Assembly (NCBI RefSeq): GCF_019083995.1
Contig: NZ_JAHRCU010000007.1
Coordinates: 1-64,000 of the forward strand
Direction of reading: 5' to 3'
DNA: 64,000 nt
Source: Roseococcus sp. SDR
Lineage (GTDB): Bacteria; Pseudomonadota; Alphaproteobacteria; Acetobacterales; Acetobacteraceae
Part shown: positions 1-9,592 of the stretch, in pieces
Layout: every line of letters starts with the position of its first letter
Position numbering within the stretch: position 1 is the stretch's first letter
Program-made: the position numbers and the translations under genes
Notes under the pieces: generated by a model
Seen by the model: only the letters and a program-made list of their open reading frames with translations
What the model was told of the DNA's origin: nothing
Databases searched by the model: none

Positions 1-292
1 ATGGTCCAGCACTGATAACGCCTTCCAGGGCATCGCCTCTCTCCCGAGAAACCACGCCCAAAAGCGTCAACCATCTCTCCGAACATCCGTCAGGGATGTG
101 TCCGGTCTGAACAAGGCCCCAGACCCCGTTCCTTGGCGCCGGGCTTGCAAGGTTGCGCGGTGAAGGGGTCTGGGGCCAATGGCCCCAGCCGCCGGAGGCT
201 ATTTTTCTCTTCTTGCCTGCCTGCACAGCAAAAAAGCCCTGCCAGCGTCCTGGCAGGGCTTTCTCGTTGCAGGCCCGCGGGGCGTGGGCCCC
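1..292. other. Left-edge non-coding stretch downstream of ctaD
   Basis: I see no convincing gene here. Open frames exist but they are antisense or short GC-rich shadows. The stretch holds two hairpins: a short GC one at 171-187 (TGGGGCC, 3-nt loop, GGCCCCA) and the strong terminator at 229-262 listed separately. Anything coding would have to begin left of position 1. Confidence 0.5.
229..262 (-). terminator. Rho-independent terminator of ctaCD
   Basis: A perfect 13-bp stem (arms 233-245 and 250-262) closes a 4-nt loop. Read on the minus strand, the stem is followed by a run of T. It lies 31 bp after the ctaD stop, so ctaC-ctaD looks like a two-gene transcript without ctaB, ctaG or ctaE attached. 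The flanking A/T runs could let it work in both directions. Confidence 0.85.
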
Positions 293-1915
<1,623 letters not shown>

Positions 1916-2806
1916 TCACTGACGCGCCGCAGCGATTCGAATGGTGTCGCCCGCGGCTTCCGCAAGGGCGGGGGCCTGCTCGTCCTGGCGGGCGAAGCGC
2001 GTGCGGGCGCTGGCCACCCAGGCGTCGAACTCGGCCTGCGGCACGGCCTTCACCACGATCGGCATGAACCAGTGGTTCACCCCGCAGATCTGGTTGCACT
2101 GGCCGTAGAAGGTGCCCACGCGGTCGGCGCGCATCCAGGTCTCCAGCGTACGGCCGGGAATGGTGTAGCGCTGCACGCCGAGGCTCGGCACGAAGAAGCT
2201 GTGGATCACGTCCACGCCCTGGGTCATGACGCGGACGGTGCGGCCGACCGGGATCAGCAGCGGCTCATCCACTTCCAGGCTGCGCATCTGGCCGGCCTTG
2301 ATGTCCTCGTCCTGGATCGGGCGGCTGTCGAAGGCGAAGTTGCCGTGGTCGGGGAAGCGGTAGTTCCAGTACCACTGATGGCCGGTCACGTTGATCGTGA
2401 GGTCGGCGTCACGCGCGCGGTCCTGGTAGTAGATGAGGCGGAAGGACGGCACCGCGATGACCAGCAGGATCAGCACCGGGATGACGGTCCAGGCGATCTC
2501 GAGCGGAGTGTTGTGGCTGTTCTGCGAGGGGACGGGATTCGCCTTCTCGTTGTAGCGCCACATCACCCAGGCCAGCAGGATCGCCACGAAGATCGTGATG
2601 ACCACGATGATCCAGAAGACCAGCTCGTTGAAGCTGGAGATGGCGTCCTTGATGGGACCGCCCGAGGCCTGAAGCCCCATGCCCCAGGGGATGGGCGCAC
2701 CCACCATCGGCGCCTGGTCCTGCGCGACGGCCATGCCGCCCGCGGCCACCAGGCCCAGGAATGCCATTCCGAGAATTCGTCCGATACGCCCGATCACGCG
2801 CCGCAC
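1916..2806 (-). CDS. ctaC: Cytochrome c oxidase subunit II
   Basis: Membrane-anchored periplasmic subunit that receives electrons from cytochrome c through the binuclear CuA centre. The N-terminus has an arginine-rich start and a hydrophobic signal ending near AVAQDQ. Two transmembrane helices follow in the first 120 residues, then the cupredoxin domain. The CuA ligands are in GQCNQICGVNHWFMPI near residue 255, and the aromatic electron-entry patch is GHQWYWNYRF. At 296 residues it has normal length. It is the first gene of the ctaC-ctaD unit. The region upstream (2807-3020) contains no gene and should carry the promoter. Confidence 0.97.
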   Translation of the reverse strand: MRRVIGRIGRILGMAFLGLVAAGGMAVAQDQAPMVGAPIPWGMGLQASGGPIKDAISSFNELVFWIIVVITIFVAILLAWVMWRYNEKANPVPSQNSHNTPLEIAWTVIPVLILLVIAVPSFRLIYYQDRARDADLTINVTGHQWYWNYRFPDHGNFAFDSRPIQDEDIKAGQMRSLEVDEPLLIPVGRTVRVMTQGVDVIHSFFVPSLGVQRYTIPGRTLETWMRADRVGTFYGQCNQICGVNHWFMPIVVKAVPQAEFDAWVASARTRFARQDEQAPALAEAAGDTIRIAAARQ

Positions 2807-3020
2807 CTTGCCTCAAAACCTGAAGCGACGGCCCTGGGCCATCGCCCGGCGGCCCCATCGGCCACCTGCGGGCGCAGCATGGCATGCCCTCTTCGAGGGG
2901 CCGGCCCGGCGCCGCGCGCGGACCATAGGCGGCGGGCGGCGGGCCGACAAGCCTCGCGGCGCTGCAACAATGGGGTTTTTTGCCCCCCGGGGAGCGACAA
3001 GGGGAGGGTGCGGGAGGCGA

Positions 3021-3350
3021 TCAGCCGCCCTCGATGATCTCGCTCTCTCCGCCCTCGGCCACGTGGTCCACCATGTCGGTCAGCATCGAGCGGATATGCG
3101 GGTCGCCCACCACGTAGAAGACCTGGCGACCCCGCCGGTCGGCCATCAGGAGCCGCGCGGCGCGCAGCAGGCGCAGATGGTGGGAGACGAGGCTGGGCGA
3201 GATGGCCAGCATCTCGGCCGTGGCACCGACCGAGACCGGCTGGTCGAGGCAGGCCAGGATGATCTTGAGGCGCGTCGGGTCGCTCATCAGGCGGAACATC
3301 TCCGCCAGCTCGAACACCTCGTCCTCGTTGATGCGCACGCCGGTTGCCAT
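3021..3350 (-). CDS. ArsR/SmtB-family metal sensor repressor with alpha-5 zinc site
   Basis: A 109-residue winged-helix repressor. The recognition helix is around residues 50-62 (SPSLVSHHLRLLR). The last helix carries Asp83, His85, His96 and Glu99, spaced D-x-H-x10-H-x2-E. This is the arrangement of the zinc-binding alpha-5 site of SmtB/CzrA, with no CxC arsenic-type motif. I chose the ATG at 3350 because the longer frame to 3434 adds only low-complexity residues. It is divergent from a metal importer operon, and an SmtB-like operator overlaps that operon's start. By family precedent metal binding should release DNA, which is unexpected for an uptake operon. Confidence 0.85.
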   Translation of the reverse strand: MATGVRINEDEVFELAEMFRLMSDPTRLKIILACLDQPVSVGATAEMLAISPSLVSHHLRLLRAARLLMADRRGRQVFYVVGDPHIRSMLTDMVDHVAEGGESEIIEGG

Positions 3351-3464
3351 CGTTGCAGCTTCGGCCGGGCCGGAGCGCAACACAAGAGATGATGTGCGGG
3401 CGTGACGCCTTGACGTCGCCCGAAGCCGGGACAAGGTTGTGGGACAAGTCCCTGATTTAACTGG

Positions 3465-4436
3465 ATGAATGAACAGGTGAACAGCTATTCACGCATCCCC
3501 CGCCGGGCGCTGCTGGCCCTGCCGGCGCTGGCTGGCGCCAGCCCCATGCATGCGCGGGCGCAAGCCGCACGACCCACCGCGCTGGCCACCACCGGCATGA
3601 TCGCCGACCTTGTGCGCGGCGTCGGTGGCACCGCCATCACCACCGAGACGCTGATCGGCGAGGGCGTGGACCCGCACCTGTTCCGCCCGACGCGCAACGA
3701 CATCGCCCGCATCCTTCGCGCCGACGCCCTTTTCTACAACGGCCACCGCCTGGAAGGCCGGATGCATGAGGTGCTGGACCGCGCCGCCGCCCAGGGCAAG
3801 CCCTCGCTGGCCGTCGCGGAGGCCATCCCGCGCTCCCGCCTGCGCCAACATGACGATTATCCGGACGCGGCGGACCCCCATGTCTGGATGGACCCCATGC
3901 TCTGGGCCGAGGCGCTGCCCGCCATCGCCGCCACGCTGGGCCGCCTGCCGCGCCTGCCCAGTCTGGACGCCGGCGTCGCCAGCACCCGGGCGCAGCTGCA
4001 CCGCCTGGATGCCTATGCGCGGGATGTGCTGGCGCCGATCCCGGCCGAGCGCCGCGTGCTGGTCACGGCGCATGACGCCTTCGCCTATTTCGGGCTGCGC
4101 TATCAGTTCCAGGTCGAATCCATCCAGGGCCTCTCGACCGAGGCGGAGGCGAGCCTCGCGCGCATCGAGGCCATGGTCCGCCTCATCGTCGAGCGGCGAA
4201 TCCCCGCCATCTTCACCGAAAGCTCCGTGCCCGATCGCGCGGTGCGGGCGCTCATCCAGGGTGTCGCGGCACGCGGCCACCAGGTGCGGCTGGGCGGCAC
4301 GCTCTTCTCCGACTCGATGGGGCGGCCGGGCACCTACCGGGGCACCTATGAGGGGATGATGGACCACAACATCACCACCATCGCCCGCGCGCTGGGCGGT
4401 TCGGCGCCCGAGCGCGGCATGAACGGGCGGCTGTGA
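3465..4436 (+). CDS. TroA/ZnuA-type metal-binding protein of an ABC importer
   Basis: Periplasmic binding protein (cluster A-I) delivering Zn, Mn or Fe to the membrane transporter encoded downstream. An arginine pair and hydrophobic run (residues 13-33) form the export signal, possibly Tat. Predicted ligands by alignment to TroA are His71 (VDPHLFRP), His139 (ADPHVWMDP), His203 (VTAHDAFAYF) and Asp283 (LFSDSMG). The His3-Asp set matches TroA better than PsaA (His2-Glu-Asp). There is no His-rich loop as in many ZnuA proteins. The next gene starts within its stop codon (GTGA). Start at 3465 is uncertain because an ArsR-type operator covers codons 5-9. Confidence 0.88.
   Translation: MNEQVNSYSRIPRRALLALPALAGASPMHARAQAARPTALATTGMIADLVRGVGGTAITTETLIGEGVDPHLFRPTRNDIARILRADALFYNGHRLEGRMHEVLDRAAAQGKPSLAVAEAIPRSRLRQHDDYPDAADPHVWMDPMLWAEALPAIAATLGRLPRLPSLDAGVASTRAQLHRLDAYARDVLAPIPAERRVLVTAHDAFAYFGLRYQFQVESIQGLSTEAEASLARIEAMVRLIVERRIPAIFTESSVPDRAVRALIQGVAARGHQVRLGGTLFSDSMGRPGTYRGTYEGMMDHNITTIARALGGSAPERGMNGRL
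3478..3491 (+). promoter_or_regulatory. SmtB/ArsR-type operator overlapping the importer start
   Basis: The 14-mer TGAACAGCTATTCA differs by one base from the cyanobacterial SmtB half-operator core TGAACAGTTATTCA (from memory). A partial second copy (TGAATGAAC) lies just upstream at 3466-3474. The site overlaps the first codons of the binding-protein gene, so the repressor would act as a roadblock there, or the real start is later than 3465. Confidence 0.6.
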
Positions 4437-5152
4437 CCCCACCCTTCTCCGTCACCGGGCTGAATGTGAGCTATGCCGGGCGCCCCGCGCTGCGGGACGT
4501 GACCTGGCAGGCCGCCCCCGGCCTCACCGCCATCCTCGGCCCCAATGGCGCGGGGAAATCCACCCTGCTGAAGGCGGCGCTGGGCCTGATCCCGGCCGAT
4601 TCGGGGGAGGCGCGCTTCCTCGGCCTGCCGCTCGATCAGGCCCGCGCCCGCGTCGCCTATCTGCCGCAGCGGGCCAGCGTGGACTGGGATTTCCCGGCGA
4701 GCGCGCTTGATATCGTCGCCATGGCGCGGGTGCCGCACATGCGCTGGTGGGGGCCGGTGCCGCGCGCCGAGCGCGAGGCGGCGCGGGCGGCACTGGCTGC
4801 CGTGGGCCTCGCCGATTTCGCCGAGCGCCAGATCGGCCGCCTCTCCGGCGGGCAGCAGCAGCGCGTCTTTCTGGCCCGCGCGCTGGCCCAGGGCGCCGAC
4901 CTCTTCCTGATGGACGAGCCCATGGCCGCGGTGGATGCGGTGACGGAGCAGACCATCCTCGCCGTGCTGCATGGCCTCGCGCGCGAGGGGAAGTCGGTGC
5001 TGATGGTGCATCACGACCTCTCCCTCATCACCGCGCATTTCGACCAGGTGCTGATCCTGGCCGGCGAGGTGGTGGCGGCCGGGCCGGTCGCCACCGCCTT
5101 CACCGATGCGGCCATCGCCCGCGCCTTCGGCGGGCTGCCGGGCCGTACATGA
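4433..5152 (+). CDS. Metal ABC transporter ATP-binding protein (TroB/ZnuC type)
   Basis: Cytoplasmic ATPase powering the metal importer. It has Walker A GPNGAGKST, the signature LSGGQQQRVFLARAL, Walker B LFLMDEP, and an H-loop histidine in MVHHDLS, all in the usual order over 239 residues. Start is GTG inside the preceding stop (GTGA overlap), and its own stop overlaps the next start (ATGA), so translation of the set is coupled. The tryptophan-rich DWDFPAS segment is typical of the Mn/Zn branch. Substrate cannot be fixed from the ATPase. Confidence 0.93.
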   Translation: MTPPFSVTGLNVSYAGRPALRDVTWQAAPGLTAILGPNGAGKSTLLKAALGLIPADSGEARFLGLPLDQARARVAYLPQRASVDWDFPASALDIVAMARVPHMRWWGPVPRAEREAARAALAAVGLADFAERQIGRLSGGQQQRVFLARALAQGADLFLMDEPMAAVDAVTEQTILAVLHGLAREGKSVLMVHHDLSLITAHFDQVLILAGEVVAAGPVATAFTDAAIARAFGGLPGRT

Positions 5153-5979
5153 TCGGCCACAACACCTTGATCGTGCTGCTGGGCTGCGCGGCGCTGGGCG
5201 CGGCTTCGGGCGTGGTGGGCAGCTTCGCGCTGCTGCGCGGGCGGGCGCTGCTGGCGGATGCGATCGGCCATGCGGCGCTGCCGGGCGTGGTCGCGGCCTC
5301 CTTGCTCATGGCGGCGCTGGGCGGGCCGGCGCGCAGCCTGGCGCCGCTGCTGCTGGGCGCCGCGATTTCCGCCTGGCTGGGGCTGCTGGCGCTGCGCGCG
5401 CTGACCGCGAGCGGCCGCATCCGGCAGGATGCCGCGATCGGCGTGGTCCTCTCGGCCTTCTATGCGCTGGGCACGGTGGGGCTTTCCATCGCCCAGGCCA
5501 TGCCGGAGGCGGCGCAGGCCGGCCTCTCCCATTTCATCCTGGGCCAGGCGGCGACGATGACGGAGGGCGATGCCCTGCTGGCGGGCGGCTTGGCACTTTC
5601 CTGCATCGCCGTCATCGCGGCATTGTTCCAGCCGCTGCGCGCGCTCTGCTTCGACGAGGGCTTCGCCCGCAGCCAGGGCCTGCCGGTGCGCGCGCTGGAC
5701 CTGGCTCTGCTGGGCCTGCTGCTCGCGGTCTGCGTGGCCGGACTGCCGGCGGTGGGGCTGCTGCTGGTGGTGGCGCTGCTGATCGTGCCCGCCGCCGCCG
5801 CGCGGCTCGTCACGCGCGGGCTGCCTTCCATGGTGGCGCTGGCCGGCGCGCTCGGCGCCGCCGCCGGAGCGAGCGGCGCGCTGATCTCGACGCGCTTCGA
5901 CCACATCCCGACCGGCGCCGCCGTGGTGCTGGCGGGCCTGCTCGGCTTCGCCGCCGCCGTGGCCTTCCGGCGCCGATGA
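5149..5979 (+). CDS. Metal ABC transporter permease 1 (TroC/MntB type, ABC-3 family)
   Basis: Integral membrane permease of about 276 residues with eight or nine predicted helices. Conserved ABC-3 features include GSFALLRGRALLADAIGHAALPG near the N-terminus and an FDEGFARSQGLP coupling segment. The ATG at 5149 overlaps the ATPase stop and is preferred over a much longer in-frame extension that would lie inside the ATPase gene. It is followed by a second permease, as in troABCD, where two different permeases probably form a heterodimer. Confidence 0.92.
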   Translation: MIGHNTLIVLLGCAALGAASGVVGSFALLRGRALLADAIGHAALPGVVAASLLMAALGGPARSLAPLLLGAAISAWLGLLALRALTASGRIRQDAAIGVVLSAFYALGTVGLSIAQAMPEAAQAGLSHFILGQAATMTEGDALLAGGLALSCIAVIAALFQPLRALCFDEGFARSQGLPVRALDLALLGLLLAVCVAGLPAVGLLLVVALLIVPAAAARLVTRGLPSMVALAGALGAAAGASGALISTRFDHIPTGAAVVLAGLLGFAAAVAFRRR

Positions 5980-6875
5980 CCGAGTTCCTCCAGCTCGACC
6001 TGCCGCCCTTGCTCGCCGCGATCCTGGCCGGCGGCACCTGCGGGCTGCTGGGCAGCTTCCTGGTGCTGCGGCGGGAGAGCCTGCTGGGCGATGCGCTCTC
6101 CCACGCCGTGCTGCCCGGCATCGTGGTGGGCTTCGCGCTGACCGGGCTGCGCAGCGCCGGGCCGATGCTGCTGGGCGCGCTGGTGGCGGCGCTGCTGGCG
6201 ACACTCGCCATCGGCTGGGTACGGCGCGCCGCCCGGCTGGAGGGTGGCGCCGCGACGGGCCTGGTCTTCACCGGCTTCTTCGCGCTCGGCCTCGTGCTGC
6301 TGGAACTCACGGGCGCGCGCAGCGCCGATCTCGACGTGGATTGCGTGCTGTTCGGCCAGCTCGAGACGCTGGTCTGGCTGGAGGCGCAGGGCTGGGCCTC
6401 CTTCTTCGATCCGGCGGCGCTGGCCGGCATGCCACGGCAATTGGGGCTGCTCGCCGCCGTCGCGCTGGTGGCGGGGCTGGCGGTGGCGCTGTTCTGGCGG
6501 CCCTTGCAGCTCATCGCCTTCGACCCGGCCTTTGCCGCCTCGCTCGGGCTGCGCGTCGGCCGCTGGGAGATGGGGCTGAACCTGCTGATCGCGGCGGCCG
6601 CCGTCGCCGCCTTCGAATCGGTGGGCAGCATCCTGGTGGTGGCCATGCTGGTCTGCCCCGCCGTGGCGCTGCGGCTGATGACGGATCGTTACGCAATGCA
6701 GGTGCTGGGCGGCGCCGCTTTGGGCGCGGGGCTGGGCGCGGCCGGCGTGCTGCTGGCCGGGCCGTTGCCGGCGGCGCTGGGCCTCGCCGTCTCGCTCAAC
6801 GCGGCGGGGCTGATCGGCACGCTGGCGGGGCTGGTGGTGGCGGGGTGCCTGGTCGCGCGCAGCCGCATGGCCTGA
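5976..6875 (+). CDS. Metal ABC transporter permease 2 (TroD type, ABC-3 family)
   Basis: Second ABC-3 family membrane permease, 299 residues, starting within the stop of permease 1 (ATGA). The N-terminal GSFLVLRRESLLGDALSHAVLPG segment and the FDPAFAASLGLRVG coupling helix match permease 1, so the two are paralogues. Extra hydrophobic residues extend the C-terminus. It ends the ArsR-regulated operon. The next gene begins 75 bp later and is unrelated, so the transcription unit probably stops here, although no strong terminator is visible. Confidence 0.92.
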   Translation: MTEFLQLDLPPLLAAILAGGTCGLLGSFLVLRRESLLGDALSHAVLPGIVVGFALTGLRSAGPMLLGALVAALLATLAIGWVRRAARLEGGAATGLVFTGFFALGLVLLELTGARSADLDVDCVLFGQLETLVWLEAQGWASFFDPAALAGMPRQLGLLAAVALVAGLAVALFWRPLQLIAFDPAFAASLGLRVGRWEMGLNLLIAAAAVAAFESVGSILVVAMLVCPAVALRLMTDRYAMQVLGGAALGAGLGAAGVLLAGPLPAALGLAVSLNAAGLIGTLAGLVVAGCLVARSRMA

Positions 6876-6950
6876 TTCGCCACATCCCCCTTCCCCTTTC
6901 CCCCCGCATCGTCAGATGATGCCGGGAACACATTCTGAGGGAGATGACCC

Positions 6951-9275
6951 ATGGCGAAGTTCGGCCTGAGCCAATCGGTGCGGCGCGTGGAAGACCCCCG
7001 GCTGCTGCTGGGCAACGGGCGCTACACCGACGACATCGCCCTCGAAGGCCAGGCGCATGGCTATGTGCTGCGCAGCCCGCACGCCCATGCGAAGATCGCC
7101 TCGGTGGATGCCAGCGCCGCGAAGGCCATGCCGGGCGTGCTGGCGGTGCTGACCGGCGCTGACCTGCTGGCGATGGGCGTGGGCGAGCTGCCCTGCGCCA
7201 TCCCCATGAAGAACGCCGACGGCTCGGACCGCGCCAATACGCTTCACATGCCGCTGGCGACCGACGCCGTGCGCCATGTGGGCGACCCGGTCGCCTTCAT
7301 CATCGCCGAGACCCAGGGCCAGGCGCGCGACGCGGCCGAGGCGGTCGAGGTGGATTACGAGGTCCTGCCCTCCGTCACCGACCTCGCCGTGGCGCATGAG
7401 GCCGGGCAGCCGCAGATCTGGCCCGAGGCGAAGAACAACACCCTCTTCGACTGGGAGGTGGGCGACAAGGCGAAGACCGACGCCCTCTTCGCCCAGGCCG
7501 CGCATGTGACGCGGCTGACGGTGGTGAACAACCGCGTCGTCGTCGCCTCGATGGAAGGCCGCGCCTGCGCCGCGCAATATGACGCGGCGACCGGCCATTT
7601 CACGCTGCATGCCGGCACCCAGGGCTCCTGGCTGGTGAAGAACCTGCTCGCCTCCTCCGTGCTGAAGGTCAGCCCCGACCTGGTGCGGGTGGTGACGCCG
7701 GATGTGGGCGGCGGCTTCGGCATGAAGCTGTTCCTTTATGCCGAGTACGCCCTCTGCGCGATCGGCGCGCGGGCCGTCGGCCGCCCGGTGAAATGGGCCG
7801 CCGAGCGCACCGAGGCCTTCCTCTCCGACACGCATGGGCGTGACAACATCACGCTGGGCGAGCTGGCGCTGGATGCGAATGGCAAATTCCTGGCGCTGCG
7901 GACGCGCAATGTCGCGAATATGGGCGCCTATCTCTCCACCTTCGCGCCCTTCATCCCGACCGGCGCGGGCACCAAGGTGCTGGCCAGCGTCTATGGCTTC
8001 GAGGCGATCCATGCCCGCGTGCTCGGCATGGCGACCAACACCGTGCCGGTGGACGCCTATCGCGGCGCCGGCCGCCCCGAGAGCAACTATCTCGTCGAGC
8101 GCCTGATCGACCAGGCGGCGCGCGACCTGAAGCTCGACCGCATCGAGCTGCGCCGCCGCAACATGGTGGCGCAGGCGGCCATGCCCTACGTCACCGCCAT
8201 GGCGCAGCGCTATGACAGCGGCGATTTCGCCCGCGTGATGGATGCGGCGCTGGCCAAGATTGATTGGGCCGGTTTCCCGGCCCGCCGGGCCGAGGCCGCC
8301 AAGCGCGGCAAGAAGCGCGGCATCGGCCTCGCCTACTACCTCGAGGCGACCGGCGGCGGGCCGACCGAGAATGCCTCGGTGAAGTTCGCGGATGATGGCT
8401 TCGTGGATGTCTATGTCGGCACGCAGAGCACCGGCCAGGGCCATGAGACGGCCTATGCCATGCTGACGAGCCATGAGCTGGGCATCCCCATCGACAAGAT
8501 CCGCGTCCGCCAGGGCGATTCCGACAGCCTGCCCTCGGGCGGCGGCACGGGCGGCGCGCGCAGCCTCTATTCCGAGGGCCAGGCCATCCTCGTCACCGCG
8601 GCCAGCGTGATCGAAAAGGGCAAGCAGGCGGCCTCCGAGATGCTGGAAGCGGCCGTGGTGGATATCGAGTTCAACCCCAAGGCCGGGCAGTTCGGCGTGG
8701 TCGGCACCGATCGCGGCGTGGACATCCTGAGCCTCGCCGCGCGGCAGCGGCAGCGCGTGGCGGCGGGCGAGGACACCATCCTGCTCGACGCGCTGGAGAC
8801 GGCGAAGATCGAGTTCCACACCTTCCCCAATGGCTGCCACGTGGCCGAAGTCGAGGTGGACCCGGAGACGGGCATGATCGCCATCCCGCGCTACATCGTG
8901 GTGGATGATGTGGGCCATGCGCTGAACCCGCTGATCGTGCGCGGGCAGGTGCATGGCGGGGTGGCGCAGGGCATCGGCCAGGCCTTCCATGAGCGCACCG
9001 CCTATGACCCGGAGAGCGGCCAGCTGCTCTCGGCCAGCTTCATGGACTACGCCCTGCCCCGCGCCGGTGATTTGCCGGAGATCGAGGTGGATCTGATCGA
9101 GGTGGTCTGCGAGACCAACCCGCTCGGCGTGAAGGGCGCGGGCGAGGCGGGCGCCGTGGGCTCGCCGCCCGCGGTGGTGAATGCGCTGGTGGATGCGCTG
9201 GCGGAGTCCGGCGTCAAGACGATCGACATGCCGGCGACGCCGGAGGTGGTGTGGAAGGCGCTGCACGCGGCGTGA
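6951..9275 (+). CDS. Xanthine dehydrogenase/aldehyde oxidase family, molybdopterin-binding large subunit
   Basis: Large subunit of a molybdenum hydroxylase, related to CoxL and aldehyde oxidases. It carries the Mo-pterin cytosine dinucleotide site and oxidises a small substrate with water as oxygen donor. The 774 residues show VRRVEDPRLLLGNGRYTDD at the N-terminus, GGGFGMK, AYRGAGRPE, the Mo-cofactor loop VGTQSTGQGHET, and the catalytic glutamate in GAGEAGAVGSP. The CoxL-type AYXCSFR loop of CO dehydrogenase is absent, so CO is not the substrate. The FAD and 2Fe-2S subunits normally encoded alongside are missing here. A good ribosome site (GAGGGAG) precedes the ATG. Confidence 0.92.
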   Translation: MAKFGLSQSVRRVEDPRLLLGNGRYTDDIALEGQAHGYVLRSPHAHAKIASVDASAAKAMPGVLAVLTGADLLAMGVGELPCAIPMKNADGSDRANTLHMPLATDAVRHVGDPVAFIIAETQGQARDAAEAVEVDYEVLPSVTDLAVAHEAGQPQIWPEAKNNTLFDWEVGDKAKTDALFAQAAHVTRLTVVNNRVVVASMEGRACAAQYDAATGHFTLHAGTQGSWLVKNLLASSVLKVSPDLVRVVTPDVGGGFGMKLFLYAEYALCAIGARAVGRPVKWAAERTEAFLSDTHGRDNITLGELALDANGKFLALRTRNVANMGAYLSTFAPFIPTGAGTKVLASVYGFEAIHARVLGMATNTVPVDAYRGAGRPESNYLVERLIDQAARDLKLDRIELRRRNMVAQAAMPYVTAMAQRYDSGDFARVMDAALAKIDWAGFPARRAEAAKRGKKRGIGLAYYLEATGGGPTENASVKFADDGFVDVYVGTQSTGQGHETAYAMLTSHELGIPIDKIRVRQGDSDSLPSGGGTGGARSLYSEGQAILVTAASVIEKGKQAASEMLEAAVVDIEFNPKAGQFGVVGTDRGVDILSLAARQRQRVAAGEDTILLDALETAKIEFHTFPNGCHVAEVEVDPETGMIAIPRYIVVDDVGHALNPLIVRGQVHGGVAQGIGQAFHERTAYDPESGQLLSASFMDYALPRAGDLPEIEVDLIEVVCETNPLGVKGAGEAGAVGSPPAVVNALVDALAESGVKTIDMPATPEVVWKALHAA

Positions 9276-9592
9276 CCCGGAACGCGGGAGGGGCCGGGCC
9301 TCTCCCGCAATTCCTGGACTTTTACGGTATTTTTTCCTAGTATCCGCGGCTGTTGTTTGACAGCCGCATCCGCCGCTCAACCCGCCCCCAATCCGGGCCG
9401 GGCATTTGTCCGAAACCTGCATTTGCCGCGAATAGGCCGCGCGCCAAGCCGCCGCCGCCGCTTTCGGCATCGCCCCGGATTTCTGCCCACCCTGGCGGCA
9501 ATCCCGGCCTGCTGGGCATTTTTTGCAAGAATTTTCAGCAGTCAGCGGCGCGCCAGCCCGGCAAGCTCCCGTCACCCAAACGGAGCCTGCCC
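9276..9592. other. 317-bp intergenic region with two hairpins
   Basis: No gene is supported in this stretch. It contains the hairpin after the hydroxylase gene and a second perfect 8-bp inverted repeat (GCGGCTGT at 9346-9353, 6-nt spacer, ACAGCCGC at 9360-9367). The A/T-rich block 9318-9340 is unusual for this genome and may hold the promoter of the binding-protein gene at 9593. The long open frame that begins at 9353 and runs through this region lacks a signal sequence at its start and is an extension of the real gene. Confidence 0.5.
9284..9308 (+). terminator. GC-rich hairpin after the molybdenum hydroxylase gene
   Basis: Inverted arms GCGGGAG (9284-9290) and CTCCCGC (9302-9308) lie directly after the stop codon at 9275. 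No long U-run follows, so terminator function is probable rather than proven. Confidence 0.5.

Noticed and set aside
6951-9275. Carbon monoxide dehydrogenase large subunit
   Set aside because: The characteristic AYXCSFR loop is absent and the CoxM/CoxS neighbours are missing.
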